Below are positions 8,841-18,101 of a DNA stretch of 64,000 bases, piece by piece. The DNA lies in the NCBI RefSeq assembly GCF_004208415.1, contig NZ_CP035758.1:5084001-5148000 (forward strand), given 5' to 3'. This stretch comes from Ktedonosporobacter rubrisoli (GTDB lineage Bacteria > Chloroflexota > Ktedonobacteria > Ktedonobacterales > Ktedonobacteraceae). The position numbers and the translations under genes were made by a program. The notes under the pieces are model-generated. The model had not been told where the DNA came from, ran no database searches, and saw only the letters and a list, made by a program, of their open reading frames with translations. Numbering within the stretch: the first letter of the stretch is position 1; each line of letters opens with the position of its first letter.

Positions 8841-10079
8841 ATGAGACGTGTAGTCGTCACAGGAGTAGGCCTTGTCACATCGTTAGGACACGACGTAGAA
8901 ACATCCTGGTCTGCGCTCTGTCAAGGACATTCAGGCATTAAACCTATTAGCAGTTTTGATGCCAGCGATTATACAGTGCGCTTCGCCGGCGAGGTAGAAA
9001 ACTTTGACCCTTCGCCATATATGGAGCGCAAAGACATTCGTCGTACCGACGCATATACGCAGCTGGCGGTTGCCGCATCCAAACAGGCACTGAATCAGGC
9101 TCGCCTCTCGATCTCAGAGCATTTAGCGCCTGAGGTGGGTGTCTGTATAGGAAGCGGAGTTGGCGGCCTGTGGACACTCCACGATCAGTTCGCAGTGCTC
9201 CACCAGAAGGGCCATTCGCGCATCAGTCCTTTCTTTATTACTATGATGATGATCAACGCAGCCCCCGGCGTGGTCTCGATTCAAACCGGAGCTAAAGGGC
9301 CCGTCTGGGCCGCTGCCTCCGCCTGCGCTACTAGCGGCAATGCTATCGGAGAATCCTATGAAACTATCCGCCGTGGCGACGCTAAAGTTATGATCGCTGG
9401 TGGCTCTGAGAAAGCCATTACGCCGATAGGGATAGCCTCCTTTGCCAATATGCACGCCCTCTCCCGCCGTAACGATGATCCCCAGGGAGCCAGCCGCCCC
9501 TTCGACGCCACGCGCGATGGCTTTGTGATGGGCGAAGGATCGGGCATGCTCATTCTAGAGGATCTGGAGTTTGCCCTGGAGCGCGGAGCTCCTATCCTGG
9601 CTGAAATGGCTGGCTACGGTTCGGCCGCCGACGCACATCATATCACCGACATCGAGCCAGGCGGCGACGGCCTGATCAGAGCTATGCAGCGCGCCTTGCA
9701 GAAAGCTGGTTTGCGCCCGGATCAGGTAGACTATATCAATGCTCACGGCACCTCTACACGGCTCAACGATGCGGCAGAAACCCAGGCTATTAAAACATGC
9801 TTTGGCGAATACGCCTCGCGCGTAGCCATTAGCTCCACAAAATCGATGATCGGCCATACCTTTGGCGCTGCAGGCGCAATCGAAGCTATCATAGCTCTGC
9901 TCAGCATTGTCCATGGCGTTATCCCACCAACCATCAATCTACACCATCCCGACCCCGAGTGTGATCTCGATTATGTGCCAAATGAGGCACGCCGCACACC
10001 AGTTCATGTGGCTATGTCAAACTCTATGGGCTTTGGAGGACATAATGCTTGTCTCCTGCTCAGGCGCTATGAGGCATAA
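8841..10079 (+). CDS. fabF: 3-oxoacyl-[acyl-carrier-protein] synthase II
   Basis: 412 residues, full KAS II length. Condenses malonyl-ACP with acyl-ACP in fatty acid elongation. Catalytic triad visible: Cys162 in SACATSG, His302 in NAHGTST and His339 in MIGHTFG, with Lys334 in STKSMIGH; C-terminal SNSMGFGGHN loop present. AAAGGAG lies just before the ATG. It stands without acyl carrier protein, fabG or fabD around it, following a TetR gene, so it may be a paralogue used in a special lipid or polyketide-like path rather than the housekeeping copy. A chain-length-factor role is excluded by the intact cysteine. Confidence 0.92.
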   Translation: MRRVVVTGVGLVTSLGHDVETSWSALCQGHSGIKPISSFDASDYTVRFAGEVENFDPSPYMERKDIRRTDAYTQLAVAASKQALNQARLSISEHLAPEVGVCIGSGVGGLWTLHDQFAVLHQKGHSRISPFFITMMMINAAPGVVSIQTGAKGPVWAAASACATSGNAIGESYETIRRGDAKVMIAGGSEKAITPIGIASFANMHALSRRNDDPQGASRPFDATRDGFVMGEGSGMLILEDLEFALERGAPILAEMAGYGSAADAHHITDIEPGGDGLIRAMQRALQKAGLRPDQVDYINAHGTSTRLNDAAETQAIKTCFGEYASRVAISSTKSMIGHTFGAAGAIEAIIALLSIVHGVIPPTINLHHPDPECDLDYVPNEARRTPVHVAMSNSMGFGGHNACLLLRRYEA

Positions 10080-10100
10080 CCACTGCGTATGATACGGCCC

Positions 10101-10125
10101 GGGTAGAGCCTAAAAGGCTCTACTC
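10101..10125 (+). terminator. Hairpin after fabF
   Basis: Stem GTAGAGCC / GGCTCTAC (10103-10110 and 10116-10123) with loop TAAAA, about 25 bases after the fabF stop. Only a weak T-rich tail follows, so termination efficiency is uncertain. Confidence 0.5.
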
Positions 10126-10156
10126 AGGTGAGATTTGTTGCTTACACTATCATCAG

Positions 10157-10179
10157 ACCCGCTTGTCAGCCAGGCGGGT
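10157..10179 (+). terminator. Second hairpin after fabF
   Basis: Stem ACCCGCTTG / CAGGCGGGT (one G-T pair) with loop TCAGC. Together with the hairpin 30 bases upstream it may form a tandem transcription stop that isolates fabF from the radical SAM cassette. Confidence 0.45.
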
Positions 10180-10555
10180 TCCATTAATTATATGAGTATC
10201 AACAGTTTGCGCCCGCATCGTCTATCTCCTTGTATATCGATAGCCGCAGCCCTCTTTGCGTATCTCCAAATCTTTCTTTAAAATATTCAGTGTTTACTGA
10301 CATACGAAAACAACATTTTTAATCATTACCATAAAATTTTAACTAACAATATATATAAAAAACTGCCTTTCTGTCTCTCTGCACCGGCTCCATTCCTCGT
10401 TTTGTATAGCCAAATCAAGCACTCTCTCCCTAGAACACCTGATTTGAGTGGCACCTATAGGTTCACTAGCTTTTTAATGTAAGGGTAGTAAACCAATTGT
10501 TGTTAACTCTCTCAACCTGCTACACTTTTGTTCGACTGAACATTTAAGGCTGGTT
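10180..10555. other. AT-rich region upstream of the radical SAM cassette
   Basis: No coding sequence. It is AT-rich, especially 10280-10350, and should contain the promoter of the rightward HTH/peptide/radical SAM cassette. I cannot point to a confident -35/-10 pair. Confidence 0.35.
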
Positions 10556-10804
10556 ATGATACGTTTACGTGTGAAAGAGATCGCAGAAGAAAAGAAGATC
10601 AGCATGACACGTTTAGCAAGGATCGCAGACGTAGATTATAAAACGGTCAGGAAGATTTTTCGCAACCCGAATGCAGAGATTGGCTTGATTACACTTGATA
10701 AATTAGCCTGGGCCTTGCAGGTAGAGCCAGCTGATTTGATCGAGTACAAGCGCACCCCTCCCGCATACTGGCAAGAACTCCAGGGTGCAGACGAAGATCC
10801 CTGA
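10556..10804 (+). CDS. Small XRE-type helix-turn-helix regulator
   Basis: 82 residues, a single Cro/CI-like HTH (about 3-62) with SMTRLARIADVDYKTVRKI as the DNA-reading part and a typical WALQVEPADLIEY end. Such single-domain XRE proteins often regulate the genes next to them. It is the first of three rightward genes, 117 bases before the candidate precursor peptide and followed by the radical SAM gene, so it may control peptide production. AAGG ribosome binding site is weak but well spaced. Confidence 0.85.
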   Translation: MIRLRVKEIAEEKKISMTRLARIADVDYKTVRKIFRNPNAEIGLITLDKLAWALQVEPADLIEYKRTPPAYWQELQGADEDP

Positions 10805-10921
10805 TCTCCACTATATATTATACGCAGGCCTGAAAGCGCGGCTTAGCTTCCCTGTTACGTTATTTGTTGATAGCCCCATCCAGTTTCTCTTAATTCTGGC
10901 AGGGCAAAGGAGTAATACCGT

Positions 10922-11128
10922 ATGGATACGCAATTACAGCTCAACACTTCTTCACCTATCGTACAGAGAGTTCTGCGTTTGAGAGAGCGCATGACCCAGG
11001 CAGATGCCGTCAGCGTAGACGCAAAAAATACGCATGCAGCCGCTGCCAACTCGCGCGACATTTCACGCTGGCAAAAGTGGCAGAAATCAGATCCTCGGCC
11101 AGGTAGAGAGCATCATTGCGGCGCTTAA
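10922..11128 (+). CDS. Candidate RiPP precursor peptide with tandem WQK motif
   Basis: 68 residues; start ATG with a good AAAGGAG site, ending 73 bases before the radical SAM/SPASM gene. Residues 1-32 look like a helical leader (PIVQRVLRLRERMTQAD), then an Ala-rich linker. Near the C-terminus is RWQKWQK (residues 49-55): two adjacent Trp-Gln-Lys triplets, Trp50-Lys52 and Trp53-Lys55, followed by a Pro/Gly/Arg/His tail ending HHCGA. Three-residue aromatic-X-X motifs are the known targets of cyclophane-forming radical SAM/SPASM maturases, and tandem triplets are what a multi-ring product would need. The role is inferred from position, size and motif; no known precursor family is recognised. Confidence 0.6.
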   Translation: MDTQLQLNTSSPIVQRVLRLRERMTQADAVSVDAKNTHAAAANSRDISRWQKWQKSDPRPGREHHCGA

Positions 11129-11201
11129 AGCGACCAGGTAGATTTTAACATACAATTTCACCTGCTTCATATGAAGCCTTCTATACATCTGGGGCTCATA
11201 T

Positions 11202-12356
11202 ATGTATCAGCCTGAGCGCAGTCAGCAGATAACCCGCGTGGTTGTTTTGCAACCAACGCCTTTCTGTAACATCAATTGTCGCTATTGCTATTTACCGCAG
11301 CGCGCTTTAGCACGGACGATGACGTCAGCAGTCCTTGTCCGTATCCTGGACTCGCTTTTCACATCTTCACTGCTTGCCGAGAGCATAACTTTGCTCTGGC
11401 ACGCTGGTGAACCTCTTGTAGCGCCTCTCAGTTTCTATCAAGAGGCCTTTCGGCATATCGAGCGCCTCAACACAAAGAAGATCAGAATTATCTCTCTTCT
11501 TCAGACTAACGGAACCCTTATTACGCAGCAATGGTGCGATTTCATCAAGCTGCAAGGCATTCGTGTAAGTGTGAGCCTGGATGGGCCACAGCATATACAC
11601 GATCGATATCGCGTGGACAGAGCCGGCAAGGGCTCCTTTGCACGTGCGATGCGTGGCGTTCAGCTTCTGCAACAGAACGGAATTGAGCCCTTTATCATTA
11701 TGGTCCTGACTCGCTATGCTCTCGATTATCCCGATGAGATCTGGCAATTTTTTTGTGAGCATGGCTTGAATCAATTGGCATTTAATATCGAGGAGGTAAA
11801 TGGCATACATACACATTCTTCGCTTGAGAGCGAGGAGAATGTGCTCAGGTACAAACATTTCTTGCAGCGCATTTGTGAGCTCAGGGCACAGAGCGAGAGG
11901 CCGCCCTATATTCGTGAGATTAATACTTTTCTTGAGCGCATCCAGTTGCTCAGCGAGCCAACTCTTTCCGAAGAGAATATAGCAGGGGTTATGCTTAATT
12001 TTGACTATGCTGGCAACGTTTCAACCTTTGCTTCCGATCTGCTAACTATGCAGCATCCACGCTTCGGCGATTTCAAGCTAGGTAATGTCTTTACAGAGCG
12101 CCTTGAAGATATGCTAAACAGTCCCAAATTGCACGCACTCAATGCCGAAGTACAGCGGGGAGTAGCCAATTGTCAACAAAGCTGCCAGTACTTCGACTTT
12201 TGCGGAGGCGGCTCGCCGGTCAATAAGCTAAGCGAGCATGGCCAGCTCGACGCGACAGAGACCATGCATTGCCGTTTAAACATTCAGACCGCAATGGATG
12301 TTGCATTGCAGCATCTAGAGTTACGCCATAATAGAGCTAGAGATAATAATCAGTAG
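11202..12356 (+). CDS. Radical SAM/SPASM peptide maturase
   Basis: 384 residues. Radical SAM motif C22-x3-C26-x2-C29 (CNINCRYC) binds the 4Fe-4S cluster that cleaves S-adenosylmethionine; GEPL and the SLDG strand follow the family order. A C-terminal SPASM-type region (about 325-365) has the pattern C..SC.YF.FCGGG.PVNK...ET.HC, which closely resembles peptide maturases of the GrrM/FxsB type that cross-link aromatic residues in RiPP precursors. It follows the small WQK-motif peptide and an HTH gene. An anaerobic sulfatase-maturase role is less likely: no sulfatase is near. Ends 34 bases from a convergent TIR/STAND gene. Confidence 0.88.
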   Translation: MYQPERSQQITRVVVLQPTPFCNINCRYCYLPQRALARTMTSAVLVRILDSLFTSSLLAESITLLWHAGEPLVAPLSFYQEAFRHIERLNTKKIRIISLLQTNGTLITQQWCDFIKLQGIRVSVSLDGPQHIHDRYRVDRAGKGSFARAMRGVQLLQQNGIEPFIIMVLTRYALDYPDEIWQFFCEHGLNQLAFNIEEVNGIHTHSSLESEENVLRYKHFLQRICELRAQSERPPYIREINTFLERIQLLSEPTLSEENIAGVMLNFDYAGNVSTFASDLLTMQHPRFGDFKLGNVFTERLEDMLNSPKLHALNAEVQRGVANCQQSCQYFDFCGGGSPVNKLSEHGQLDATETMHCRLNIQTAMDVALQHLELRHNRARDNNQ

Positions 12357-12389
12357 CCAGAATATGGCCACGGGAAGCATATATTATCT

Positions 12390-15300
12390 CTAGCACTCTT
12401 CGACTTCGGGCGATGCATCCTGTGCTTGAATAAAGGTTTCGAGCTCATCTTGTCTACCCTGTTTACGCAAGAGCTGGCTATAGCTTGCTAGCAGTTCCAC
12501 AACGTCGGGATGTGTGAGACCCAAAGGAGTAACTATTATCTGCAAGGCTTGCCAATAGAATTGCTCCGCCTGCTCCTCCTCACCCTGGGCGGAAGCGAGA
12601 TCCCCTAGATTTTTCAGACTCATGGCCGTCTCTGGCTGTACAAGGCCCAGCTTTTTCTGCCGAATAGCCAGCGCCTCACTTAACCATTGCTGAGCAATAG
12701 CATAGCTAGCCTGCCGCAGATATACCTGTCCCAGCAAACTAAGAGCGAGCGCTGTATCCGGGAGGCTAGGATCTTCTCTCTTCTTAAAGCTGGTAATTGC
12801 TTCGCTCAAGATTGCTTCGGCGCGCGCATAGTCGCCCTGGGCAAGATAGAGCCCTCCAAGGTTGCTCAGCACAAGCGCCGTGTAAGCATGCTCGCGGCCA
12901 TATACCCGCTCGTAGACAGCTAGAGCACGCTCATAGAGCTCTCTGGCCTGCTCATAACGTCCCTGCTTGCTGGCGAGACGGGCCAGCTGATGCCAACTAC
13001 CGGCGACACTTACATGCCGCTCGCCCCACAATTGCAACCTTACCTGCAGCGCTTGCTGTAACAACTGCTCGGCTTGCTCATATCTCGCCAGGTCAACGCA
13101 GAAAGCGCCATAATTATGCTGGCAGGTGGCCACCGTGGGATGCTCGTCCCCAAACAAGTGCTGATAGGCCGCTATGGCGCGTTCATAGAGCGGCTGGGCC
13201 TCGTTGTACAGACCAATTGCCCGATAAAAGCGCGCCACATTGCTCAGGCTCTCGGCCAGTTCAGGATGCCACGCCTCAAGCAATCCTTCACGTAGCTCCA
13301 GGGACTTCTCATAGAGCTCTCTGGCCTTCGCATAATCGCCAAGTTCTTCGCGGATACCGGCAAGATTATTCAGGCTCGCCGCAGTTTCGGGATGCATTGT
13401 TCCATATAACTGCTCCCGAATAGCCAAGGAACGCTGGTAATAACGTTCGGCCTCCAGAAACTGTCCTTGATCGTGAAAGAGCTCGCCCAGATGATGGTAC
13501 ATACGAGCTATCTCGCGATGTGGCACGCTCCAGATACGCTCTCCCATTTCCAGGGCACGCTCATAACATTGTTGAGCACGCGGAAAATCTTCCTGGCTTG
13601 CATAGATCCGTCCCAGGCTATACAAAATTCCAGCAGTCTCAGCCTGCGCATCAGCCCTTTGCTCAGCAATACTTAAGGCGAGCTCACATAGCTTTTGCGC
13701 GTCAAGATAGTGCGCACGCTCGTAGAGATATTTGCCAGCATGCCATAACAATTGCCCCGCTTCGCGAAAAGTAAAGTGCCATTGCTCGACCCAGGTAAAG
13801 GCTTGCAGCACGTGGGGAAGATATTGCTCACATCGTAACCAGCTCGGGTAGTCAGGGAGAGGAAAAGCTCGATTAAGAGCCCTGAGTGCACGTTCCGCCC
13901 ATATGCGCTGCGTACTCTCATCCATCTCATTTCTGATCACTACCTGAACAAGACGATGAATGCTAATGCTCGCCTCGTCGCTATTACGCTGTATCAGGGA
14001 GAGTCCCAGAAGAGAAGCAAGGGCTGCATTAAGTTTCAGCTTATTGGAAACAACTTGTTGAAGCTGAGTCTCAAAATCGGGCGCACCACATCTAAATAGC
14101 TCCAATGGAATAGCATCTGGCTGCAAGAATGCACAAAGCTGCAACAGCTCCCAGGCAGCACGGTCACGCCGCCTCACGCTATCCATACAGAGGGCAAATG
14201 TAGTTGCCACTGACCAGGGATAATCAGTAGCTGTTTTTTCATGCTGCTTAAGCAGGTCTACTTCATAATCCCGATAGAGCTGCACAAAATCCGCTATGCT
14301 CTCTTGCGTTTTCGCTATATAAGCTCCAGCTTGCTCCAGCGCCAGAGGCAGCCCATCCATCAGCATACACAGTTCACGGGCTTTTTCCCAGATGGCTGGG
14401 GAAATAGTATCTGCTCTTCTATCTTTCTTTATTTTTCCCGAGCGACGAAGCAGAAAAAGTGCCCCTTCATCCGGTGCCATCTTCTCGACAAGTTTCACCT
14501 CGGCGACCATGGCAGCCGCTGACTTAGCGCGGGTCGTGAGTAAAATATCGCCTTGACCCTCTGATGGAACAACTTCATCAAGGAACTCGAAACTTTCAAG
14601 GTTATCGATGATAAGTAACCATCCTGCAGATCTTTGCAAGTATCGCTTAACGGCCGCAGCGATAATACCTTGCTCCGCCTCTTTCTTCTCAGGCAGATTA
14701 AACACGTGAGCCAGCCTGGCAAAGTCGGCAGTAAGATTCTCTAGCGAATCGCCCCGCAGCCAGCAAACGGCTTTATAGTCAGTCTTATGCCTATATCCAT
14801 ATTCGAGAGCAAGCTGCGTTTTACCAATGCCGGCCAGTCCACTGATAGCCAGCATAAATGGCGTTTCTCCACGATTCGCTATGAACGTTTCAGATATTGT
14901 ATTCAATAACTCATCGCGAGCCGTAAAAAATGGATTGGAACGATAAGGAATATTCCAGATATGGTCCTGTTTGTCCTGAAGGGAACCTGTGCGCTGCGAA
15001 GATGACCCAGCAGAATCTTCAATCGCCTTTACGATCCCCTCTACGATCTCCACATAGGCTCGATCTTGATCTTCCCACTCACTCACAGCTTTACCTATCT
15101 CCCGCTCATCGCGCGGCAAGCCTTGAAGTTTGGTAAAAGGTAGACCTTTTCTATAGGTTGGACGAAAGAGGATCGGAATCACACGAGCTTCACCGGTTTC
15201 ATGCCTCTCAAGAGCTCGTTCCATTTCAACGCAATAACAAAAGTTTGAGGAAACAAAATCTGGTGTAATGAGAAGCAATATAATATCTGCCTGGCTGAGT

Positions 15301-15485
15301 CGTTCATCAACAACCTCTTGCCAATCGCTCCCGGGCAGGATCTCATGCTCATGCCAATCGCCAATTACGTCAGTCCGCTTGAGGCTGCTTAAATGTACGT
15401 TCAAAGCATCACGAAAGGCCCGATCTTTATAAGCATAGGACATAAAAATACATCTGGGCCTACGCCTCCTTGCTCTGGTTGCCAT
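12390..15485 (-). CDS. TIR / NB-ARC / TPR STAND protein
   Basis: 1031 residues. N-terminal TIR domain (about 10-150) with FMSYAYKD strand, and Glu87 in SSNFCYCVEMERA at the usual place of the NAD-cleaving glutamate. STAND ATPase (about 185-500) with Walker A GLAGIGKT (216-223) and Walker B LLIIDN. The C-terminal half (about 580-1010) is a long array of kinesin-light-chain-like tetratricopeptide repeats. Architecture matches bacterial NLR-like sensors, where TPRs detect a trigger, the ATPase oligomerises and TIR degrades NAD. This could be phage defence, but Ktedonobacteria carry many such proteins, and TPR/TIR proteins also accompany FxSxx RiPP loci. Start preceded by AAGGGG. Confidence 0.88.
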   Translation of the reverse strand: MATRARRRRPRCIFMSYAYKDRAFRDALNVHLSSLKRTDVIGDWHEHEILPGSDWQEVVDERLSQADIILLLITPDFVSSNFCYCVEMERALERHETGEARVIPILFRPTYRKGLPFTKLQGLPRDEREIGKAVSEWEDQDRAYVEIVEGIVKAIEDSAGSSSQRTGSLQDKQDHIWNIPYRSNPFFTARDELLNTISETFIANRGETPFMLAISGLAGIGKTQLALEYGYRHKTDYKAVCWLRGDSLENLTADFARLAHVFNLPEKKEAEQGIIAAAVKRYLQRSAGWLLIIDNLESFEFLDEVVPSEGQGDILLTTRAKSAAAMVAEVKLVEKMAPDEGALFLLRRSGKIKKDRRADTISPAIWEKARELCMLMDGLPLALEQAGAYIAKTQESIADFVQLYRDYEVDLLKQHEKTATDYPWSVATTFALCMDSVRRRDRAAWELLQLCAFLQPDAIPLELFRCGAPDFETQLQQVVSNKLKLNAALASLLGLSLIQRNSDEASISIHRLVQVVIRNEMDESTQRIWAERALRALNRAFPLPDYPSWLRCEQYLPHVLQAFTWVEQWHFTFREAGQLLWHAGKYLYERAHYLDAQKLCELALSIAEQRADAQAETAGILYSLGRIYASQEDFPRAQQCYERALEMGERIWSVPHREIARMYHHLGELFHDQGQFLEAERYYQRSLAIREQLYGTMHPETAASLNNLAGIREELGDYAKARELYEKSLELREGLLEAWHPELAESLSNVARFYRAIGLYNEAQPLYERAIAAYQHLFGDEHPTVATCQHNYGAFCVDLARYEQAEQLLQQALQVRLQLWGERHVSVAGSWHQLARLASKQGRYEQARELYERALAVYERVYGREHAYTALVLSNLGGLYLAQGDYARAEAILSEAITSFKKREDPSLPDTALALSLLGQVYLRQASYAIAQQWLSEALAIRQKKLGLVQPETAMSLKNLGDLASAQGEEEQAEQFYWQALQIIVTPLGLTHPDVVELLASYSQLLRKQGRQDELETFIQAQDASPEVEEC

Positions 15486-15762
15486 AACCCCTTGCCCCTT
15501 TATGAGCTTTTTAGCATCACGCTTTGTTCTTATATACGTATCTAGTACTAAGTATATTGGAAATTTTTCTGCTCCTCAAACAGTTTGTCTCCAATAATAC
15601 TTTTGTCATCACCACCTTTCTAGAGAAGCACGTCGCAAATTTCAGGGACGAGGATTAGTCTCACCTTGCAAATGAATCGCCCAGATCAATAGCCTCCTCT
15701 GGCACTGCCTATCTCTACTTGTTACTGCTCGCTACAGCACAATTGTAGAGCAATTGCGCCCT

Positions 15763-16272
15763 CTATCTGATGGTAGCGGCAACAGTGGAAGAGCGATTGA
15801 GCAATGTGATAATATACATGCCCAGTACAACCAGCAGCGAGAGCTCAGAAATAGTCCTCCCCGCCGGGGCTATCGTGACCTGGATCTGGCGCGAGAAACT
15901 CACCGACTCAAAATAGACGAATGGTACATCCGATATATCTGCCCAGGCCTTTTTCGTGCCCCAACCACTGCCATTTATCCAGTTAAGCATGCGGCCATCG
16001 GCAAATTGCACTATTCCTTTGCTCATTTTTTGTGAGAATGCAGCAATTTTGTCTCCAGTATCATCAAACACGACGATATCTTGCTTAAAGATTCCTTGAG
16101 TGCTAAGTTGTAATCTTCCTTCAGCGGTCTCGGCCGTCGCAGCATTCGTCCAGGAACGCATGCTTAACCTGCCTAGAAGTGCATCCTGATAGACCAATAC
16201 ATACCGCGAGGAAAAAACACTCTCAGGTTTCCAGATCAGTGATTGACCGGCCACCGCGCTCATTGGCACCAT
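15763..16272 (-). CDS. Uncharacterised beta-rich protein with C-terminal membrane anchor
   Basis: 169 residues. ATG at 16272 has AGGTG six bases upstream; a GTG three codons earlier is also possible. The first ~130 residues alternate hydrophobic and polar in beta-strand fashion (WKPESVFSSRYVLVY, FVYFESVSFSRQIQVTI), and a hydrophobic helix near 142-160 could anchor it. It vaguely resembles Tubby/LURP-one-like scramblase barrels, but this is only a tentative fold impression. Divergent from the HAD-type gene to its right; no operon partner. Confidence 0.6.
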   Translation of the reverse strand: MVPMSAVAGQSLIWKPESVFSSRYVLVYQDALLGRLSMRSWTNAATAETAEGRLQLSTQGIFKQDIVVFDDTGDKIAAFSQKMSKGIVQFADGRMLNWINGSGWGTKKAWADISDVPFVYFESVSFSRQIQVTIAPAGRTISELSLLVVLGMYIITLLNRSSTVAATIR

Positions 16273-16657
16273 AGCAAACACCTACTTTCGTATTTACGCT
16301 AGCAAGATTTTTGTGGAACCCGTATAGTCACTTTTGCTCATAATACACATTATAGCATTTTTCTGTTTGTAGGAGGTAAAAAGCAGCTCAAATTGGTTGA
16401 TAGCCAGGCTGCATAGCAGAACCACCCTACATGAAGATAATTGCGCATTGAGTGGAGATTACAGACACATAGTACTTGCACTAGTATAGTGTAAATAAAG
16501 GCTGGTGGGAAGTATTTCAGTTCTCGGCTATGTACATAACACAGGCTACGGCTCGTTTTTCTGCAGCCGGAAAGCTCTTTTATGCCGAGAGCCTTCGCAT
16601 CAGTCAGGTGCTACGAACGATCGGCCTCAATCGCTGTTGAAGAATAAGGAGGATGAA

Positions 16658-17392
16658 GTGTTGTTTGCGATTGATATAGATGGAACAATAGCCCGAGGGA
16701 ATAGACAACAGCTCAAGCGCATCTGCAATGAGAGATTCCAGCTCGGTATCGACCTGGCCCTCCTGGACCAGATGAGCTATCGCGAGTTCTTTCACTCACC
16801 ACAGATGCAAGACTATAAGAAAATTGTAGGTAAGGAATATTTGCGCTTAAGCGTGGCCTGGCTGATGTTTGAGCCGGAGATGCTGCTTGCCGCACGCCCT
16901 TTTCCTGGCGCAGTAGAAGGGATCAAACGCCTGGCCGAACTTGGCGAGGTAACTTATTATACCGCCCGGTATAGCTTAAGCGCACCAGAAAAAAACGCAG
17001 GCATGAGGGAATCAACCTTGCAGTGGCTACACGAGCAGAACTTTCCCCAGGCTGAACGCGCCGTCTTTTGCGATGGAGTCGCGGATAAAGCTGAGCAGAT
17101 GTATAAGCTCAGCGAGAAACAAGCTGAGCCGATCTTCTTGATCGATGATCTCTATGAACAGTTACTCTCTGCCCTTGAAGGCTATGGCGATACCTTCAAG
17201 GCTCGCTTTACTCTTGTCGCATTTCGAGCACACACGGCTCCCGAGCAATGCCTGGGCATCCAGGTCATACCCTTACCCTCCTGGGAACAAATCGACGAGC
17301 TAGTTGCACTCATTACGCCCCCTGACAATTCCGTCAGTTCAATAGCTGACCTGGCTAACCAGCATTCACCAGACCAATTATCATTTACATAG
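16658..17392 (+). CDS. HAD superfamily hydrolase
   Basis: About 244 residues. HAD motif I is DIDGTIARG at the very N-terminus (two Asp nucleophile/acid), motif II likely TYYTAR, and motif IV LIDD near the C-terminal third. The layout resembles 5'-nucleotidase or polynucleotide-phosphatase-like HAD enzymes; the substrate is unknown. Start: AAGGAGG at 16646-16652 precedes adjacent GTG (16658) and TTG (16661) codons; the open frame continues 51 codons upstream but that part lacks homology. A terminator follows 60 bases after the stop. Confidence 0.75.
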   Translation: MLFAIDIDGTIARGNRQQLKRICNERFQLGIDLALLDQMSYREFFHSPQMQDYKKIVGKEYLRLSVAWLMFEPEMLLAARPFPGAVEGIKRLAELGEVTYYTARYSLSAPEKNAGMRESTLQWLHEQNFPQAERAVFCDGVADKAEQMYKLSEKQAEPIFLIDDLYEQLLSALEGYGDTFKARFTLVAFRAHTAPEQCLGIQVIPLPSWEQIDELVALITPPDNSVSSIADLANQHSPDQLSFT

Positions 17393-17451
17393 CTTCTTTT
17401 CGAGCAACAATCTCAAGGCCAGGTTGTAGGAGATGGACAAAAGATAGAAAC

Positions 17452-17487
17452 TAGCCGATGGATGATAGATAATCCATCGGGCTCTTT
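17452..17487 (+). terminator. Rho-independent terminator after HAD gene
   Basis: Stem CCGATGGAT / ATCCATCGG (17455-17463 and 17472-17480) with loop GATAGATA, then GCTCTTTC. It separates the HAD gene from the P450 operon. Confidence 0.65.
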
Positions 17488-17855
17488 CGCCTATCAGCTC
17501 TTCTAAAAAGCTTGTTCAGCAAGCAAGCCAGCTTGTAGCTTAGAGCGGCCTGTAGAGCTTGCTAAAGTCGGCATCGACGCTCTATACTCTAAACCGAGAC
17601 ACGCCTACTTGAGAGAGTAGATTTCCTATCCATCTCAACAACTGGGTTATTGAGATAATTGAACACCCTGAACTTGTGGCAGCCAGAAGCTGCAGGAAGG
17701 AGAGAGGCTGACAAGCTGATGACCTTATGACTTTACGAGAAATCGAAAGTTCTTCTATGGTAGTCAGGTGGATTAGCAACATCGATCTTCTGGCTTCAGT
17801 CCTGCTCATTCACCTTGTAGACATTTTCAAACAGGGAGAAGAAGGGAGCACACGT
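17488..17855. other. Upstream region of the P450 operon
   Basis: No supported gene. The open frame that leads into the ferredoxin from 17727 lacks a ribosome binding site. The promoter of the ferredoxin-reductase-P450 operon should be here. Confidence 0.35.
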
Positions 17856-18101
17856 ATGAAAATTGTTGTTGACTTGAATCGCTGTCAGAGCTATGGCCAG
17901 TGTGTTTTTGCAGCCCCAAATGTTTTCAGATTCCATGGGGAGGAATCGCTTGAATTTGACTATGCTCCAGACGATCAGCAACGTATACAGGTTGAAAGGG
18001 CGGCGGCCGCCTGCCCGGTGCAGGCTATCAGCATAGGCCGTACACCTGAAGCGAAAGAGCCGACAGATCATTCAGCAGCGTCGGGAGGTGGAGCATGCTA
18101 A
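17856..18101 (+). CDS. [3Fe-4S]-type ferredoxin, P450 redox partner
   Basis: 81 residues. Cluster ligands Cys10, Cys16 and Cys53 (C-x5-C ... CP) with Tyr13 where a 4Fe-4S protein would have its second Cys, the pattern of single-cluster ferredoxins that serve bacterial cytochrome P450s. The typical NVF..F core is present. GGGAG lies ahead of the ATG. Its stop overlaps the start of the reductase gene by seven bases and a P450 follows, so electrons probably flow NAD(P)H to reductase to this ferredoxin to P450. The last ~20 residues are a flexible Ser/Gly tail. Confidence 0.9.
   Translation: MKIVVDLNRCQSYGQCVFAAPNVFRFHGEESLEFDYAPDDQQRIQVERAAAACPVQAISIGRTPEAKEPTDHSAASGGGAC

Noticed and set aside
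12797..13423. 208-codon plus-strand frame opposite the TPR array
   Set aside because: Shadow of the repeated codons in the TPR coding strand; the TIR/NB-ARC/TPR frame is clearly real.
12687..13560. Repeated DNA that might suggest a tandem-repeat element
   Set aside because: It follows the TPR protein repeats and is explained by coding.
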